A stretch of 64,000 nucleotides of DNA from the NCBI GenBank assembly GCA_965229505.1, contig OZ245881.1, forward strand, positions 5,270,001-5,334,000. The letters are read 5' to 3'. Position 1 is the stretch's first letter. Every line of letters starts with the position of its first letter. The translations under genes were made by a program, and so were the position numbers. This document shows positions 9,520 to 18,290 of the stretch, in pieces. Origin of the DNA: UBA6059 sp040219045 (lineage in GTDB: Bacteria; Bacteroidota; Bacteroidia; Cytophagales; Cyclobacteriaceae). A model generated the notes under the pieces. The model searched no databases. It had not been told where the DNA came from and was given only the letters and a program-made list of their open reading frames with translations.

Positions 9520-10389
9520 TCGTCTTTCTTTTCCAAAGGCCCAAACCAGAAAGTCAGGAAAAATGTCGCTCCATGTATTGAAATTATGCTGCCCTCCTTC
9601 TATTTCCTTGTAGGTAATAGAAGCGTCATCATAGCCCACACCTTTTAGCTCCTTGATCACATCCAAGGTATCATCAATGGAGTCAATCACACCATTGTTA
9701 TTCCTATCACATTGCTCGTCTTCAGTACCAGTCTGTAGATAAAACTTCAACTCATCGCGCTTATCACTGGTCTTGATGATATCATGCATGATCCGGTAAG
9801 CATCGGGATCAGTACTATCCATACCCTTGTCCCTCCACCAAAACGAGCCACTAAACACACCCACTTTTGAAAACCAGCGTGGATAATGCCATGCTATATC
9901 CATAGCACTGAGCCCGCCCAATGAGAACCCTGCTATCGCTGAATCTTCCGGGTTCTTCAGGCATCTGAAGTGCTTGTAGATATAGGGTACGAGCTCCTTT
10001 ATGATAAACTGAGCATACTTTTCTGCTTTGCTCCCCCTGTTCATATAATCAGGTTTGCCGGCAGTACCATATTCATGGAGTCGATCTCCGGCATGTACAG
10101 CTATTACTATTATCTCCGAGATTGTCTGTTCACTGTAAGCTTTCCTTAGTGTATCCAAAAGCCTTAGTTGCTCCATGTCCTGCCCATCATTAATAATGAG
10201 GGCGGGGTAGAAATAAGGTCTGAATTGTTGATAAGAAGGAGGTAAGAATATATCTACAACAACTTTACGCTCAAGATACTTCGATCTGACTCTTAGTTGG
10301 TGTTGTATAATACTCCCTGAATGCTCAGTGACCCTTCTACTCTTGACAAAAGGTTTGAAGGAATTGATATTGAATAGGCCTAAACTCAC
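9499..10389 (-). CDS. Putative esterase, esterase-D/enterochelin-esterase-like alpha/beta hydrolase
   Basis: A 296-residue alpha/beta hydrolase without signal peptide. The nucleophile elbow is GFSLGG, the oxyanion region IINDGQDM is typical of the PF00756 family, and a C-terminal GGQHNFNTW supplies the likely catalytic His. It is divergent from the ligase cassette, with 186 nt between the two starts, so both may share a control region. Together with the esterase-like first gene of the cassette it gives two hydrolases beside amide-forming enzymes, which suggests a role in release or cleavage of the product. That link is inference from position. Confidence 0.88.
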   Translation of the reverse strand: MSLGLFNINSFKPFVKSRRVTEHSGSIIQHQLRVRSKYLERKVVVDIFLPPSYQQFRPYFYPALIINDGQDMEQLRLLDTLRKAYSEQTISEIIVIAVHAGDRLHEYGTAGKPDYMNRGSKAEKYAQFIIKELVPYIYKHFRCLKNPEDSAIAGFSLGGLSAMDIAWHYPRWFSKVGVFSGSFWWRDKGMDSTDPDAYRIMHDIIKTSDKRDELKFYLQTGTEDEQCDRNNNGVIDSIDDTLDVIKELKGVGYDDASITYKEIEGGQHNFNTWSDIFPDFLVWAFGKERRLSEKSA

Positions 10390-10575
10390 TGCCGCAAAAC
10401 TACAAAATCATACTTGAAAATTATTTTTAAAACCTTTTATGGCAATGGACTCATTTCAATCGATTTCTGGCTGTTTACTTTAGCCTCATGACCAAACAAT
10501 GTTTTATATTACCATAAATAGGTCGTAAATTCGCGGGAAAATTGAGGTTACTCTTAATATAAACAAAATTTCATT
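10390..10575. promoter_or_regulatory. Divergent intergenic region between hydrolase and ligase cassette
   Basis: An AT-rich 186-nt spacer must hold the promoters for both directions. TAAATTCG at 10526-10533 resembles the Bacteroidota -7 element (TAnnTTTG) for the cassette, but no convincing -33 TTG lies at the right distance, so the call is weak. Confidence 0.3.
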
Positions 10576-11286
10576 TTGAAAGAAGAATATCTAAAATGGT
10601 ACTCTCACAATCTCAGTAAAGAGATTGAAATGCTGGTTTTCGGTCATGCCGGATACCCGGTCATCATTTTTCCTAGCACCAAGGGTCGCTATCATGAGAG
10701 CAAAGATTTCAAGCTGATAGAGTCAGCTCAGTGGTTTATTGATCAGGGCCTTGTGAAAATCTATTGTCCGGACAGTATTGATGCTTACAGTTGGTACAAC
10801 AAGGACATTCACCCTGCTGACCGAGTGAAGAATCACATGTGGTATGATAAGTTCGTCAAAGAGGAGATCGTAGATGCCATCAGGCACAATCACGGTTACA
10901 GCAAAGTAGCAGTTGCAGGCGCAAGTTTTGGAGGGTTCCATGCTGCAAATTTTGCATTTAGACACCCTGATGTGGTTAGTCACCTTTTTTGTATGAGTGG
11001 GGCGTACGACACCAGCTCTTTTCTGGATGGCTATCATGACGAAAACGTCTATTTCACCAACCCGATGGAATACCTACCGGGCAATAACCATCGCGACCTT
11101 TGGAACATGAACATCGTTCTGGGCGTTGGTGAATGGGATATTTGCCTGGAAGCGAATCAAAAGCTGGCTGATATTCTAAACAATAAAGGGATCAAATATT
11201 GGTTTGATCTGCGAAGGTGGGCAAAACACGACTGGCCACTTTGGAGAGATATGTTCCCTCATTATCTATCACTCATTCACAAATAA
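10576..11286 (+). CDS. Esterase-like alpha/beta hydrolase, first gene of the ligase cassette
   Basis: A 236-residue alpha/beta hydrolase that starts with TTG. The nucleophile elbow is GASFGG with Ser near residue 117, and WAKHDWPLWRDMF near the end holds the likely catalytic His. The N-terminal part (MLVFGHAGYPVIIFPSTKGR) matches esterase-like proteins of the PF00756 type. A gap of only 21 nt to the ATP-grasp gene and the shared strand indicate an operon. It could release a product, cleave an ester or act as an acyltransferase. The start choice rests on the stretch preceding LKWYSHNL; no ATG is available there. Confidence 0.85.
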   Translation: MKEEYLKWYSHNLSKEIEMLVFGHAGYPVIIFPSTKGRYHESKDFKLIESAQWFIDQGLVKIYCPDSIDAYSWYNKDIHPADRVKNHMWYDKFVKEEIVDAIRHNHGYSKVAVAGASFGGFHAANFAFRHPDVVSHLFCMSGAYDTSSFLDGYHDENVYFTNPMEYLPGNNHRDLWNMNIVLGVGEWDICLEANQKLADILNNKGIKYWFDLRRWAKHDWPLWRDMFPHYLSLIHK

Positions 11287-11307
11287 AAACCCATAACACC
11301 TACTGAA

Positions 11308-12417
11308 ATGAAAAAAATTGGAATCCTTTTCGGCAAAGAAGACACCTTTCCTTGGGCTTTTGTCGATAGAGTAAACGAAAAGAAAATCAAGGGTATTGAA
11401 GCTGAGGCTGTATCCATCGACATGGTACAGCAGGCTGCTCCTACTGACTATTCAGTCATCATCGACAGAATTTCTCAGGATGTACCCTTCTACAGAGCCT
11501 ATTTGAAAAACGCTGCTCTCAGCGGTACAGCGGTCATCAACAATCCATTCTGGTGGAGTGCTGATGAGAAGTTCTTCAACAATGCCCTAGCTGAAAAAAT
11601 TGGGGTACCTGTACCTAAGACAGTGCTCTTGCCGTCGAATCACAGACCCGACGATACAGACGAGAACTCATTTCGTAACCTTAAATTCCCGACAAGTTGG
11701 GAGCAGATATTCGACTATATCGGGTTTCCTGCTTACATGAAGCCTTTCTCAGGTGGCGGATGGAAGAATGTCTATCGCGTAGATGACGCTCAGGATTTGT
11801 TTACCAAGCATGCTGAAACAGGTCAGCTGGTAATGATGCTTCAGGAAGAAATCGTATTTACTGAATACTTCCGTTGCTACTGCCTGGGTGGTGAAAATGT
11901 ACACATCATGCAGTACGAGCCCAGAAATCCTCATCACTTGAGGTACGTGACTGATGGTGCTCCTATTGCCAAAAAACTCCTCGCCGAAATTGAAAAGCTA
12001 ACTATCAAGTTGAATAAGGCTTTGGGCTATGACTTCAATACAGTAGAGTTTGCGGTTCGTGATGGTATTCCTTATGCTATCGACTTCTGCAATCCGGCTC
12101 CAGATGCAGACATCAAGTCTGTGGGACAAGCCAATTTTGATTGGATTGTAGAGAATGCCGCCAACATGGCGATTGAGAAGGCTAAGTCGTATAAAGAAGG
12201 TCAACTGAATCTGACATGGGGAACTTTCATTAGTAACGTTTTTGGCGCTCCTAAAACTGCCCCTGCGAAGAAGGCTACCGCAAAAAAGGTGGAAAGTAAA
12301 GCAGCTCCTGTCAAAAAAGCGGCTACAAAGAAACCTGCGGTTAAAAAAGTTGCGGCTACTAAATCCACAGCAAAAGCTGCCACCAAGACAGCCTCCAAGA
12401 GGACTACAAAAAAATAG
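11308..12417 (+). CDS. ATP-grasp ligase with histone-H1-like C-terminal tail
   Basis: A 369-residue protein. Residues ~1-305 look like an ATP-grasp enzyme: an N-terminal pre-ATP-grasp domain (KKIGILFGKEDTFPWAF), a substrate-side region NNPFWWSADEKFF, the lysine and glycine loop AYMKPFSGGGWKNVYRV, and metal-binding acids in NTVEFAVRDGIPYAIDFCN. ATP-grasp enzymes form amide or thioester bonds through acyl phosphates. Residues ~312-369 are almost only Ala, Lys, Thr, Pro and Val in AAKK-like repeats, as in bacterial H1-like proteins; such a tail is not part of the fold and may bind nucleic acid or polyanions. A hairpin follows the gene. Substrate unknown. Confidence 0.88.
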   Translation: MKKIGILFGKEDTFPWAFVDRVNEKKIKGIEAEAVSIDMVQQAAPTDYSVIIDRISQDVPFYRAYLKNAALSGTAVINNPFWWSADEKFFNNALAEKIGVPVPKTVLLPSNHRPDDTDENSFRNLKFPTSWEQIFDYIGFPAYMKPFSGGGWKNVYRVDDAQDLFTKHAETGQLVMMLQEEIVFTEYFRCYCLGGENVHIMQYEPRNPHHLRYVTDGAPIAKKLLAEIEKLTIKLNKALGYDFNTVEFAVRDGIPYAIDFCNPAPDADIKSVGQANFDWIVENAANMAIEKAKSYKEGQLNLTWGTFISNVFGAPKTAPAKKATAKKVESKAAPVKKAATKKPAVKKVAATKSTAKAATKTASKRTTKK

Positions 12418-12447
12418 TCCACATGTAGGTTGATGGGATAGAGAAGT

Positions 12448-12484
12448 GAATCAGGCTGACTATATTAGTCTGATTCATTTCTTA
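12448..12484 (+). terminator. Hairpin between the ATP-grasp and YbdK-like genes
   Basis: The arms GAATCAG and CTGATTC enclose a second pairing ACTA/TAGT with a small bulge; a short T-rich stretch (ATTTCTT) follows. It could be a weak terminator or attenuator that lowers expression of the three genes after it. Confidence 0.5.
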
Positions 12485-12498
12485 AAAAATCTTTCAAT

Positions 12499-13596
12499 AT
12501 GCAGTTTACGCTAGGTATCGAAGAAGAGTATCAGGTGATTAGTCCTGATACCCGCGAGTTGACTTCTCACGAGCAAAAAATAGTGGAAGTGGCCAATCGT
12601 CACATGGAGGATCAGGTGAAAGCCGAGATGCACCAGGCGGTGGTCGAAGTAGGTACGAAGATTTGCAAGGATATCAACGAAGCACGTGATGAGGTCAAAT
12701 ACCTTCGTAAAACAATAAGCGCCATTGCTCATGATCTTGACCTGAGGATAGGTGCAGCGGGTACACACCCATTTAGTGCCTGGCAAAAACAGTTGCTGAC
12801 CCCCCACCCTCGCTATAATGAGATTATCAACGAACTTCAGGATACTGCCAGATCCAACCTGATTTTTGGACTGCATGTCCATGTGGGTATCGAGGATCGG
12901 GGTATGGCGTTGCACATTGCTAATTCCATACGGTACTTCTTACCTCATCTTTACGCCATATCTACCAACTCTCCCTTTTGGGAAGGAAGAAATACAGGGT
13001 TCAAATCATTCCGAACTAAAATCTTTGATAAATTTCCCAGGACTGGTATACCTGATTTCTTTGATAGCGTTGCTGAATATGATGACTACATCAATTTGCT
13101 CATCAAGACACGCTGTATAGATAATGCTAAGAAAATTTGGTGGGATATCAGGGTCCACCCTTTCTATCCGACACTTGAAATTCGAATTTGTGATATCCCG
13201 CTTAATGCTGATGATACCATTGCGATAGCTGCTCTGATTCAAGCGTTAGTTGCTAAGCTATATAAGTTGCGAGAGTCCAATCTCAACTTCATGATCTATC
13301 GGAGGCATCTTATTAATGAAAATAAATGGAGAGCCAGTCGCTATGGAATCGATGGCAAGCTGATTGACTTTGGAAAAGAGCAAGAGGTAAATACTCGGGT
13401 TTTGATTTCAGAGATTATTGATTTTGTGGATGATGTATTAGACGATCTCGGGTCAAGAGAGGCCATCAGCCATATTCATAAGATCCTTGAGTCAGGTACT
13501 GGTGCAGACAGACAGCTAAAAGTCTTTGAAGAAACGGGGAGCCTGGAGAAGGTGGTTGACTTTATCATGGAAGAAACTGTGAGCGGACTGGAATGA
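12499..13596 (+). CDS. YbdK-like carboxylate-amine ligase, GCS2 family
   Basis: A 365-residue member of the glutamate-cysteine ligase type 2 family. Visible motifs are LGIEEEYQVISPDTREL at the N terminus (acids for metal and ATP), the central GLHVHVGI, and the EIRICDIPLNADDT stretch that usually lines the active site. The length equals that of YbdK enzymes (about 370). The family makes amide bonds between a carboxylate and an amino group using ATP; YbdK of Escherichia coli shows weak glutamate-cysteine ligase activity. Its end overlaps the amidotransferase gene by 4 nt (ATGA), so the two are translationally coupled. Confidence 0.93.
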   Translation: MQFTLGIEEEYQVISPDTRELTSHEQKIVEVANRHMEDQVKAEMHQAVVEVGTKICKDINEARDEVKYLRKTISAIAHDLDLRIGAAGTHPFSAWQKQLLTPHPRYNEIINELQDTARSNLIFGLHVHVGIEDRGMALHIANSIRYFLPHLYAISTNSPFWEGRNTGFKSFRTKIFDKFPRTGIPDFFDSVAEYDDYINLLIKTRCIDNAKKIWWDIRVHPFYPTLEIRICDIPLNADDTIAIAALIQALVAKLYKLRESNLNFMIYRRHLINENKWRASRYGIDGKLIDFGKEQEVNTRVLISEIIDFVDDVLDDLGSREAISHIHKILESGTGADRQLKVFEETGSLEKVVDFIMEETVSGLE

Positions 13597-14429
13597 ATGT
13601 AGAAGGTGACAAATTGAAGCTGGCCATCTTAGATATGAACAATGGCCATCCCAATCAGGGAATGCGCTGTATTCGTGAGCTGGCTTCCAGGTATCTCGAC
13701 CATGTGACTATCAGTGAGTATGATGTCAGAGTGACCAATGAGGTCCCTGATACAGACCATGATATCTATATATCCAGTGGCGGCCCTGGGAATCCCTTAG
13801 AAGGTAATGGCATCTGGGAAAACAGATTTTATGATCTGGTTGATAATCTTTGGGCTCATAATTTGTCTAGCGAACTACCGAAAAAACACTTTTTCTTCAT
13901 TTGCCATAGTTTTCAACTTGCTTGCAACCATTTTGACTTAGGTGAGATTGCCGAGCGTAAATCCACATCCTTCGGAGTATATCCAGTACATAAGACTAAA
14001 GCAGGAAAAAGCGACCGTATTCTTAATCGACTAAACGATCCTTATTACGCCGTTGACAGTCGTGATTGGCAGTTGATTCAGCCAAATCTCAATGTTTTTA
14101 AAGAACATGGCGCACAGATATTGAGTCTCGAGAAAATTCGTACTCACGTTGAGTATGAGCGTGCTATCATGGCAGTACGGTTCTCTGATGAGATGGTAGG
14201 AACGCAGTTTCACCCTGAAGCTGATGCTGAGGGAATGAAAGCTCACTTCTCAAAGGAAGAAAATCGCGAAAAGGTGATTAGAAACTTTGGCAAGAGAAAG
14301 TACAACAACATGATGGCACACCTGGATGATCCTGACAAGATAGCTTTGACACATAGTGCGATTCTACCTACCTTCATTGAGACCTCAATTAAAAAAATAA
14401 ATCAAGCCAAACTACAAACAGTAGTATGA
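13593..14429 (+). CDS. Class I glutamine amidotransferase-like protein
   Basis: A 278-residue protein with the class I amidotransferase triad: Cys104 in FFICHSFQLACN, and His207 and Glu209 in GTQFHPEAD. The glycine-rich strand end ISSGGPGNPL is also typical. Such domains release ammonia from glutamine and pass it to a synthetase; some relatives are gamma-glutamyl hydrolases or peptidases. Flanked on both sides by ligases with 4-nt overlaps (ATGA type), it may supply ammonia for amidation or trim gamma-glutamyl bonds. The C-terminal ~60 residues beyond the triad are specific to this protein. Confidence 0.9.
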   Translation: MNVEGDKLKLAILDMNNGHPNQGMRCIRELASRYLDHVTISEYDVRVTNEVPDTDHDIYISSGGPGNPLEGNGIWENRFYDLVDNLWAHNLSSELPKKHFFFICHSFQLACNHFDLGEIAERKSTSFGVYPVHKTKAGKSDRILNRLNDPYYAVDSRDWQLIQPNLNVFKEHGAQILSLEKIRTHVEYERAIMAVRFSDEMVGTQFHPEADAEGMKAHFSKEENREKVIRNFGKRKYNNMMAHLDDPDKIALTHSAILPTFIETSIKKINQAKLQTVV

Positions 14430-15622
14430 TCAACAACTACAGGCGAGACTTTCTCGCTCAATTCTCAGATGAGAAGTACCAGCGGTTTCTTAACAGTATT
14501 GCTGAGGAATACAATCACCGTCCACCCTTTCGCATCGCTGAAAGCCCCATCTTCATTCCGAAGATTTTAAAGGAAAGGTTGATCACAGCCTGTAATGATA
14601 TAAGTGAGGTTATTTCGCAACCCAACTTTAAGGAGATCACAGCGGATGCTATTAAGCACCCACATTTACAAGTGCCCGGTGAAGACTATCATACCCGGTT
14701 TTTACAAATGGATTTTGGTGTTTGCAAAGATGAAAATGGTCATCCCACTCCTCAGTTAATCGAAATTCAGGGATTCCCATCCCTATACTTCTTTCAGGAT
14801 CTCTTAAGTAAAGCCTACAAAGATCATTTTGACATACCTGAAGGACTGGATGTGCATCTCGACGGCCTAAACTCAGAGTCTTACATTCAGCTACTCAAAG
14901 ATGTGATCGTTGGTGATAATGATCCTAAGCATGTCGTACTGCTTGAGGTCGAACCCGAAAAACAAGCTACTTACATTGATTTTCTGGGAGCTGAATATCA
15001 CTTGGGTATTAAGGTGCTTTGCATTAGCAATCTCAAAAAGGACGGTAAAAAACTCTACTACCTATCGGAAAACGGGGAAAGAGTAGATATACACAAAATC
15101 TACAATAGGGTGATTTTTGATGAGCTCAATCAGAGAGATGACATCAAAAGAGAATTCTACTTTAAGGATGAGGTAGATGTGGAGTGGGTTGGTCACCCCA
15201 ACTGGTTTTTCAGAATAAGTAAGTACACGCTACCACTATTGAAGAGCCCTTATGTTCCCGAGAGCATTTATTTAGATAAGATTGATCAGTACCCGGCTAA
15301 CCTTGAGGACTATGTACTTAAACCGCTCTATTCATTTGCAGGAGCTGGTGTCAAGTTGAATATCACTAAAGAAGAGCTGGATCAAATTGTGGATAGAGAG
15401 AATTTTATTCTTCAGAAAAAGGTGAAGTACGAACCAATTGTCCAAACTCCCGGAGAAGCCGTAAAATGTGAAATTCGCATGCTAATGCTTTGGAATAAAG
15501 GAGAGTCTCGAGCACGGATTGTAAATAACTTGGTAAGACTAAGCAAAGGGGAGATGATTGGCGTAAGGTATAACAAAGACAAAGATTGGGTAGGTGCCAG
15601 TGTAGGCTTCTTTGAGAATTAG
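14426..15622 (+). CDS. ATP-grasp-like protein, last gene of the ligase cassette
   Basis: A 398-residue protein that I read as a divergent ATP-grasp enzyme. The C-terminal part has a lysine with a glycine loop (VLKPLYSFAGAGVKL), an adenine-binding-like strand FILQKKVKYEPIV and the metal-ligand-like CEIRMLML. The N-terminal half (for example PQLIEIQGFPSLYFFQD) is unfamiliar. It overlaps the amidotransferase gene by 4 nt and is most likely needed for the same product. Two different ATP-grasp proteins plus one GCS2 ligase suggest three successive condensations. It converges with the beta-barrel gene one base after its stop. Confidence 0.78.
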   Translation: MINNYRRDFLAQFSDEKYQRFLNSIAEEYNHRPPFRIAESPIFIPKILKERLITACNDISEVISQPNFKEITADAIKHPHLQVPGEDYHTRFLQMDFGVCKDENGHPTPQLIEIQGFPSLYFFQDLLSKAYKDHFDIPEGLDVHLDGLNSESYIQLLKDVIVGDNDPKHVVLLEVEPEKQATYIDFLGAEYHLGIKVLCISNLKKDGKKLYYLSENGERVDIHKIYNRVIFDELNQRDDIKREFYFKDEVDVEWVGHPNWFFRISKYTLPLLKSPYVPESIYLDKIDQYPANLEDYVLKPLYSFAGAGVKLNITKEELDQIVDRENFILQKKVKYEPIVQTPGEAVKCEIRMLMLWNKGESRARIVNNLVRLSKGEMIGVRYNKDKDWVGASVGFFEN

Positions 15623-15623
15623 C

Positions 15624-16352
15624 CTATCTCCTACTATCGTGGTTTCGAAAGGCCCCATGGCTTTTCCTGATAAACCACCTGTTCTGAAAATTGTAGGTAA
15701 CTCTGAACAGTGCAGAAATGCCTGTTGTAGACATGGCTATTTTCCCGAAATCCCCAACAAAATGGTTGGATCTGCCATAAACCCCTCTTAACTCAACACC
15801 AACGTCCAGGTGTCCATCAAATGTATAGTTGAGGCTGCCAAAACCCAAGGCCATGATTGGGTAGCTTGCGGCTTCAAAGGAGTCCGTCGTATCACCTATG
15901 AATCTCTGATGATCACTATGCATTCTACTTATTACCCCTCCAATACCACCACGAGCATAAATATGGCGAGTAAGTTCCAGCTCATAAACTGCTGCCAGCT
16001 GTGCCATTATCAAATTAACCCTGACCCGCTCTGACACTGGCTGATCAGAGATTATTATTTCCTCCGTCTGCACACTCTGATTCCAATAATCCAGTCCGCC
16101 TCTTAGATACCAATTGTCTATTAGACGATAGGATAGGGTGCCCCCAAAAGTAGTGTTGGACGTGAATTTTCCTTCGCTAAAGTCCTCAAAGTAGACATCA
16201 TTGTAGGCATAAAGCCTGGGGCCATAGGTGCCTACGTGGGCACCTATCGATGACCATTTCATATTCTGAGAAACACCGTATTTCGTGGCGTATTGCGCTA
16301 TTGTCAGCTTGGGGATAGTTGAGAGCAGGACAAGGACAATGAGATATCGCAT
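15624..16352 (-). CDS. Outer-membrane beta-barrel protein
   Basis: A 242-residue protein with a signal peptide (MRYLIVLVLLSTIPKLTIA, likely cut before Gln20) and alternating strands typical of small outer-membrane barrels (TTFGGTLSYRLIDNWYLRG, HIYARGGIGGVISRM, GALNYTF-like turns). It is positioned after the initiating glycan genes on the same strand with a 54-nt gap. It may be transcribed with the polysaccharide locus, but a direct role in glycan export is not shown by sequence. Confidence 0.82.
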   Translation of the reverse strand: MRYLIVLVLLSTIPKLTIAQYATKYGVSQNMKWSSIGAHVGTYGPRLYAYNDVYFEDFSEGKFTSNTTFGGTLSYRLIDNWYLRGGLDYWNQSVQTEEIIISDQPVSERVRVNLIMAQLAAVYELELTRHIYARGGIGGVISRMHSDHQRFIGDTTDSFEAASYPIMALGFGSLNYTFDGHLDVGVELRGVYGRSNHFVGDFGKIAMSTTGISALFRVTYNFQNRWFIRKSHGAFRNHDSRR

Positions 16353-16406
16353 GATGTTAACCTCTGAGTGAATTATGCATCTGTCAGTTAAAAGGAAGAT
16401 AGAAAA

Positions 16407-18290
16407 TCATGCTTCAGATACAATGGAATCATTGGCAAAATCAATTATCACTTTTGAGAGTTCATCGCTTGGTGAATCCCACCCCGCTTTAGCTTTAAAG
16501 CCATCAATAGTGGCATTGATACTCTCCAAGCTTAAAGAAGAGGTTTCTGCAATCATGATCTTATCATGATGCGTACTGAGTCGTTCTTCATTGCCGTGCC
16601 ATAGTTCTTCAAACAGCTTTTCACCCGGTCTGAGACCAGAGTACTCAATACTAATATCCATATTTAATCGCATTCCACTTAATGCAATCATTTTCTTAGC
16701 CAGATCAACTATACGGACAGGTTCACCCATATCAAATATGTAAGTCTCTCCACCAGCGCCCATTACTCCTGCCTCCAAAACGAGCTGACAAGCCTCAGGG
16801 ATCGTCATGAAATATCTGGTGATATCCGGATGGGTAACCTTGACAGGGCCACCATTTTCTATTTGCCTTCTAAACGTGGGAATGACCGAACCGTTGGATC
16901 CCAGTACATTGCCAAAACGCGTAATGATATAGTTAGTGGAATACCTTTTCGAATCATGAAGTGCCTTGACATACATTTCGGCTATTCGCTTAGTCGCACC
17001 CATCACATTAGTCGGACGTACGGCCTTGTCGGTACTGACCATCACAAATTTCTCGACACTAAATTCGCCGGAAATCTCAGCGATCAACCTGGAGCCGATT
17101 ACATTCGTATCGAAAGCAGCCTTAGGATGCCTTTCCATCAACGGCACATGCTTCAGGGCAGCTGCGTGAAACACGATATTTGGTCGATGTTTTTCAAAAA
17201 CAGCCCTGAGGTTGTCCACATTAGTGACACTTACAATCTCTTCCAATAATAGCTCCGATGAGATCCCCTCATCCGTAAGGGTCTGATGAAGGTTGAAAAT
17301 TGGTGTCTCAGCATGGTCTAGGATAATTATCTTCTTAGCATTGTTCAATGCCAGTTGCTTGACGATCTCACCGCCGATAGAACCAGCTGCACCGCTCACC
17401 AGCACTACCTTGGAATCAAAAAAACCAGCAAGGTGTGATTTGGTCAACTTTAGAGGTTCTCTTTGAAGCAAGTCTTCAATCTTAACCTGTCGAATTTGAT
17501 TGCTGCTAACTTCACCTTTGATCCATTCATCCAAAGGTGGTGCCTGCTTAACCATCACCTTATGCTCCAAACACAGGTCAATAACCCTGGATTTTCTATC
17601 CGGATGAAGATTTTCAATAGCAAAAATCACCGTGGTGATACGTTGAGTTTGAATGAACTCAGCATCCAAGGCCTTGCTGCTATAGACATCTATACCCTGA
17701 ATACGCTTCTTTACTTTATTCGGATTATCTTCCAGAAAAGCTATAATCTTGGTCGTGCTTGATCCATCGTTGAGCAAGACATTTTTCGTTAGCATTCCAA
17801 TTTCACCTGCTCCGTAGATTACAGTATTGTTCCCCAGGACTCTGGGCTTAAGGAGTCGGTAATAGGTGAGTTTGGTACCCAACCTGAACAGAATCAATAA
17901 GAATGTGGTGAAGAAGTTGTGAAGAAACAGCAAAGCGTAAGGAAACCTGATTTCGAAAATGAGCTTGGTCTGATCGATAAAAATGTTTAGTCCAATCAGC
18001 CCCACAAGTCCGATAAAAGTGCCCAAAACCACATTGATTGCATCTTCCAGCGAAGTATGCCGAATGACACCTCGGTAGGATTTACTTATTAATGAACCCA
18101 GTCCATAGGTGAAAAATGCTCCAAAACAATATTGAACAATCTTGGTCACCACAAGCTGATCAGCTCGCAGGTTGTAGACTATCCAAAAAGCCATAGGGGC
18201 TGTAACAAGAACGATCAACAGATCCAGGATCAGTATGAGCCATTGCGAAATGAACTTGTCCGAGTGCCTTAGAAAAAATTGTCTTATCAT
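16407..18290 (-). CDS. CapD/PglF/WbpM-type NDP-sugar 4,6-dehydratase, membrane bound
   Basis: A 627-residue protein with four N-terminal membrane helices (within about 15-125), a first nucleotide-binding domain (NTVIYGAGEIGML) and a second, catalytic SDR domain (VSGAAGSIGGEIVKQL near residue 297). The catalytic segment STDKAVRPTNVMGATKR has Met where classical SDR enzymes have Tyr, as in the long 4,6-dehydratases such as PglF and WbpM. These start synthesis of amino-deoxy sugars, for example from UDP-GlcNAc. Its start overlaps the phosphoglycosyltransferase by 4 nt; both probably prepare the first sugar. Confidence 0.94.
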   Translation of the reverse strand: MIRQFFLRHSDKFISQWLILILDLLIVLVTAPMAFWIVYNLRADQLVVTKIVQYCFGAFFTYGLGSLISKSYRGVIRHTSLEDAINVVLGTFIGLVGLIGLNIFIDQTKLIFEIRFPYALLFLHNFFTTFLLILFRLGTKLTYYRLLKPRVLGNNTVIYGAGEIGMLTKNVLLNDGSSTTKIIAFLEDNPNKVKKRIQGIDVYSSKALDAEFIQTQRITTVIFAIENLHPDRKSRVIDLCLEHKVMVKQAPPLDEWIKGEVSSNQIRQVKIEDLLQREPLKLTKSHLAGFFDSKVVLVSGAAGSIGGEIVKQLALNNAKKIIILDHAETPIFNLHQTLTDEGISSELLLEEIVSVTNVDNLRAVFEKHRPNIVFHAAALKHVPLMERHPKAAFDTNVIGSRLIAEISGEFSVEKFVMVSTDKAVRPTNVMGATKRIAEMYVKALHDSKRYSTNYIITRFGNVLGSNGSVIPTFRRQIENGGPVKVTHPDITRYFMTIPEACQLVLEAGVMGAGGETYIFDMGEPVRIVDLAKKMIALSGMRLNMDISIEYSGLRPGEKLFEELWHGNEERLSTHHDKIMIAETSSLSLESINATIDGFKAKAGWDSPSDELSKVIIDFANDSIVSEA

